NCBI RefSeq assembly: GCF_000803265.1
Contig: NW_014575402.1
Span: forward strand, 1 to 64,000
Origin: Ordospora colligata OC4
Taxonomy: Eukaryota; Microsporidia; Ordosporidae
Direction: 5' to 3'
DNA: 64,000 nt
The notes under the pieces were generated by a model. It saw only the letters and a list, made by a program, of their open reading frames with translations. It was not told the DNA's origin and searched no databases. This document shows, piece by piece, positions 62,574 to 64,000 of the stretch. How positions within the stretch are numbered: position 1 is the first letter of the stretch; every line of letters begins with the position of its first letter. Both the position numbers and the translations under genes were made by a program.

Positions 62574-64000
62574 ATGAACTCTACGCACTCTGAAGCACAG
62601 GTTACACAATCAGGGCAGGCAATAAGAATCAACAACAGCACAGCAATGACCTTATCTAGTCTGTTTTCCACATGCATAGGACCTTTTGGAAGCTACAAGG
62701 CCTTGATCTCACCTGGACAGACACTCAGGATAGTGAAAGAAGGGAATATGCTGTGCAAGGAGATACAATTCACACATCCTACGTCTGTTATTATAACAAG
62801 AGCAGCAACGTCTATGTACAGTACTTTTGGTGATGGGTCGTCTTCATTGATTGTGATGTGCAGTGAGATATTTAGCGCGGCGTTCAGACAGTTCTGTGAT
62901 GGAGTAGCAATATCAAGGATATGCAATTCACTGCAATTATGTTTAAATGATGTGATGGGGCATATTAAAAGTGCTGAGAAACCGTATGAGGAGGGCACAC
63001 TGAGAATGATGGCGTACTATACAATACGAACGAAGGTTGATGAGGAGGAGGCGCACAAGCTGGCACAGATTCTTGCAGTGGCTGTTGAGAATGTGTCACA
63101 GTCGCCGTATTTTGATGTGAATATGGTTGAAGTGATAAAGATGCAAGAGGGAGATGTGTCTGAGACAGTGTATGTTGATGGTCTTGTACTTGATCACGGA
63201 GGTAGACATTATGGAATGCCGAGCAGTCTTGAAGACGTATGCATACTTGTGACTAACATGTCACTTGAGTATGAGAAGCCTGAGATTAATGCAGAGTTTT
63301 GTTATAGTTCATCAAGGCAAAGAGATGAACTTGCAGAGAAAGAAAGAGAATTTATTTTACAAAAGGCAAGGGCAATTGCTGAATTTGGAAAGAGATTGAA
63401 GGAAGTGCATGGAAAGAGCTTGCTTGTAGTGACAGAGAAGGGTATTGATCCGTATTCACTTGAAGTGTTTGCAGAGGCAGGGGTTTTGGCACTGAGACGA
63501 GCGAAAAGAAGGAATCTTGAAAGACTGGTGCGTATGTGTGGAGGAAGTGTGATCACACAGATTGGGCAGATGAATGAGAAGGTGCTTGGATACTGCAAAA
63601 AGGTTAGTAGCAGAAAGATAGGTGAGGACGTGTTTACATTTGTTGAGGGAACGCCATTCAAAGGATCATGCACGATCTTGATCCGTGGAAATAGCCAGCA
63701 TGAGATGAGCAGGATGGAGTCTGGAATCAAGGGTGCGCTGAAGAGCCTGCATGTGTCGATGAAAGACAAAACCTATATTGAAGGAGGGCTTTCATTGTAT
63801 AGATCGCTTGTTTTATATGTCAGATCGAGACTGGATGTGGTTTCTGAAAAGGATGTTGTTGGCTATAAAATAATGGAGAGTGTATTTTTGAGCATGATGA
63901 AAATTCTACTCAAGAACTCTGGAATGGATGTGCAAGATGAGCTCATTAAGATCCTTAGAGGTGCACAATGCGCGTCTGTTATTGACAACTTTTCTGTTGT
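62574..64000 (+). CDS. CCT6: chaperonin CCT subunit zeta (CCT6), incomplete at right edge
   Basis: CCC touches the ATG at 62574; 475 codons are visible and the frame runs off the window (family ~535 aa, so about 60-70 residues are missing). Equatorial domain with IGPFG and the ATP site FGDGSSSLIV (family GDGTTS, Thr to Ser); the apical/intermediate part has SSRQRDELAEKEREF, GIDPYSLEVFAEAGVLALRRAK and RRNLERL-x-x-x-CGG, where CCT6 has KGIDPFSLD and ALRRAKRRNMERL. ILRGNSQHE and the ...EGG loop follow. One subunit of the TRiC ring, which folds actin and tubulin; TBCD in this window is a downstream tubulin factor. Confidence 0.93.
   Translation, partial: MNSTHSEAQVTQSGQAIRINNSTAMTLSSLFSTCIGPFGSYKALISPGQTLRIVKEGNMLCKEIQFTHPTSVIITRAATSMYSTFGDGSSSLIVMCSEIFSAAFRQFCDGVAISRICNSLQLCLNDVMGHIKSAEKPYEEGTLRMMAYYTIRTKVDEEEAHKLAQILAVAVENVSQSPYFDVNMVEVIKMQEGDVSETVYVDGLVLDHGGRHYGMPSSLEDVCILVTNMSLEYEKPEINAEFCYSSSRQRDELAEKEREFILQKARAIAEFGKRLKEVHGKSLLVVTEKGIDPYSLEVFAEAGVLALRRAKRRNLERLVRMCGGSVITQIGQMNEKVLGYCKKVSSRKIGEDVFTFVEGTPFKGSCTILIRGNSQHEMSRMESGIKGALKSLHVSMKDKTYIEGGLSLYRSLVLYVRSRLDVVSEKDVVGYKIMESVFLSMMKILLKNSGMDVQDELIKILRGAQCASVIDNFSV

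Noticed and set aside
1..64000. CRISPR arrays, insertion sequences, integrated viral elements
   Set aside because: No regularly spaced identical repeats, no transposase, integrase or reverse transcriptase motifs; the genome is eukaryotic.
1..64000. Spliceosomal introns
   Set aside because: All recognised proteins read through without a frame break near the 5' end, and no GTAAGT...branch/AG pair was needed to complete a domain. CCT6 is incomplete only because the window ends.

Overview
The window is a gene-dense, AT-rich piece of a microsporidian nuclear chromosome. Three things support this. Polar tube protein genes PTP2 and PTP1 lie side by side (28389-31292), an organelle invention unique to microsporidia and an arrangement known from chromosome VI of Encephalitozoon. 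The eukaryotic proteins are intronless, shortened and packed with gaps often under 100 bp. Most reliable start codons are preceded within about 3-15 nt by a CCC (or GGG) tract, the Encephalitozoon-type translation/transcription start signature. The low GC relative to Encephalitozoon fits an Ordospora-like relative, which is inference only.

Layout. Bases 1-8000 look subtelomeric: two multi-pass membrane proteins plus the tail of a third, a Naa40-like acetyltransferase, and a heavily broken ~2.85 kb pseudogene. From about 8 kb the window becomes a conserved core. Bases 8-21 kb carry transketolase, an RFWD3-like RING/WD40 protein, Utp4, Cdc16/APC6, the ribosome hibernation factor Lso2, Nop9, Kish and a long coiled-coil protein. 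Bases 21-28 kb carry V-ATPase c'', XPD/Rad3, eIF2-beta, tubulin cofactor D and an RRM protein. Bases 28-31 kb hold the polar tube locus. Bases 31-49 kb carry DP, Trs23, LeuRS, ZC3H11-like, an unrecognised 520-aa protein, tRNA-guanine transglycosylase, Rpb10, a parvulin, MCM5, TFIIE-beta, RPA2, Utp21, a secreted ADAM-like protease and Rrp45. Bases 49-64 kb carry Bud32, tRNA-Gly(GCC), a CAP-Gly protein, Bms1, a dUTPase-like protein, tRNase Z, eIF3b, Naa10, Nup155/170, Tom40 and the start of CCT6.

How the genes fit together. There are no operons; neighbours are unrelated housekeeping genes on both strands. The content is that of a minimal eukaryote: small-subunit ribosome assembly (Utp4, Utp21, Bms1, Nop9, exosome Rrp45), transcription (XPD, TFIIE-beta, Rpb10, DP), replication/repair (MCM5, RPA2, RFWD3), translation (eIF2-beta, eIF3b, LeuRS), mitosome import (Tom40), secretion (Kish, Trs23) and spore biology (PTP1/2, Lso2).

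Most interesting signals: candidate genes of 32 and 45 codons with the start signature; a dUTPase fold with a destroyed motif III; a LeuRS without a recognisable editing site; a 14-bp divergent start pair sharing one C4 tract; short tandem duplications behind several stop codons; and a perfect hairpin between two convergent genes. Start codons were in many cases moved from the longest possible reading frame to the ATG that follows the CCC tract; these choices are inference.
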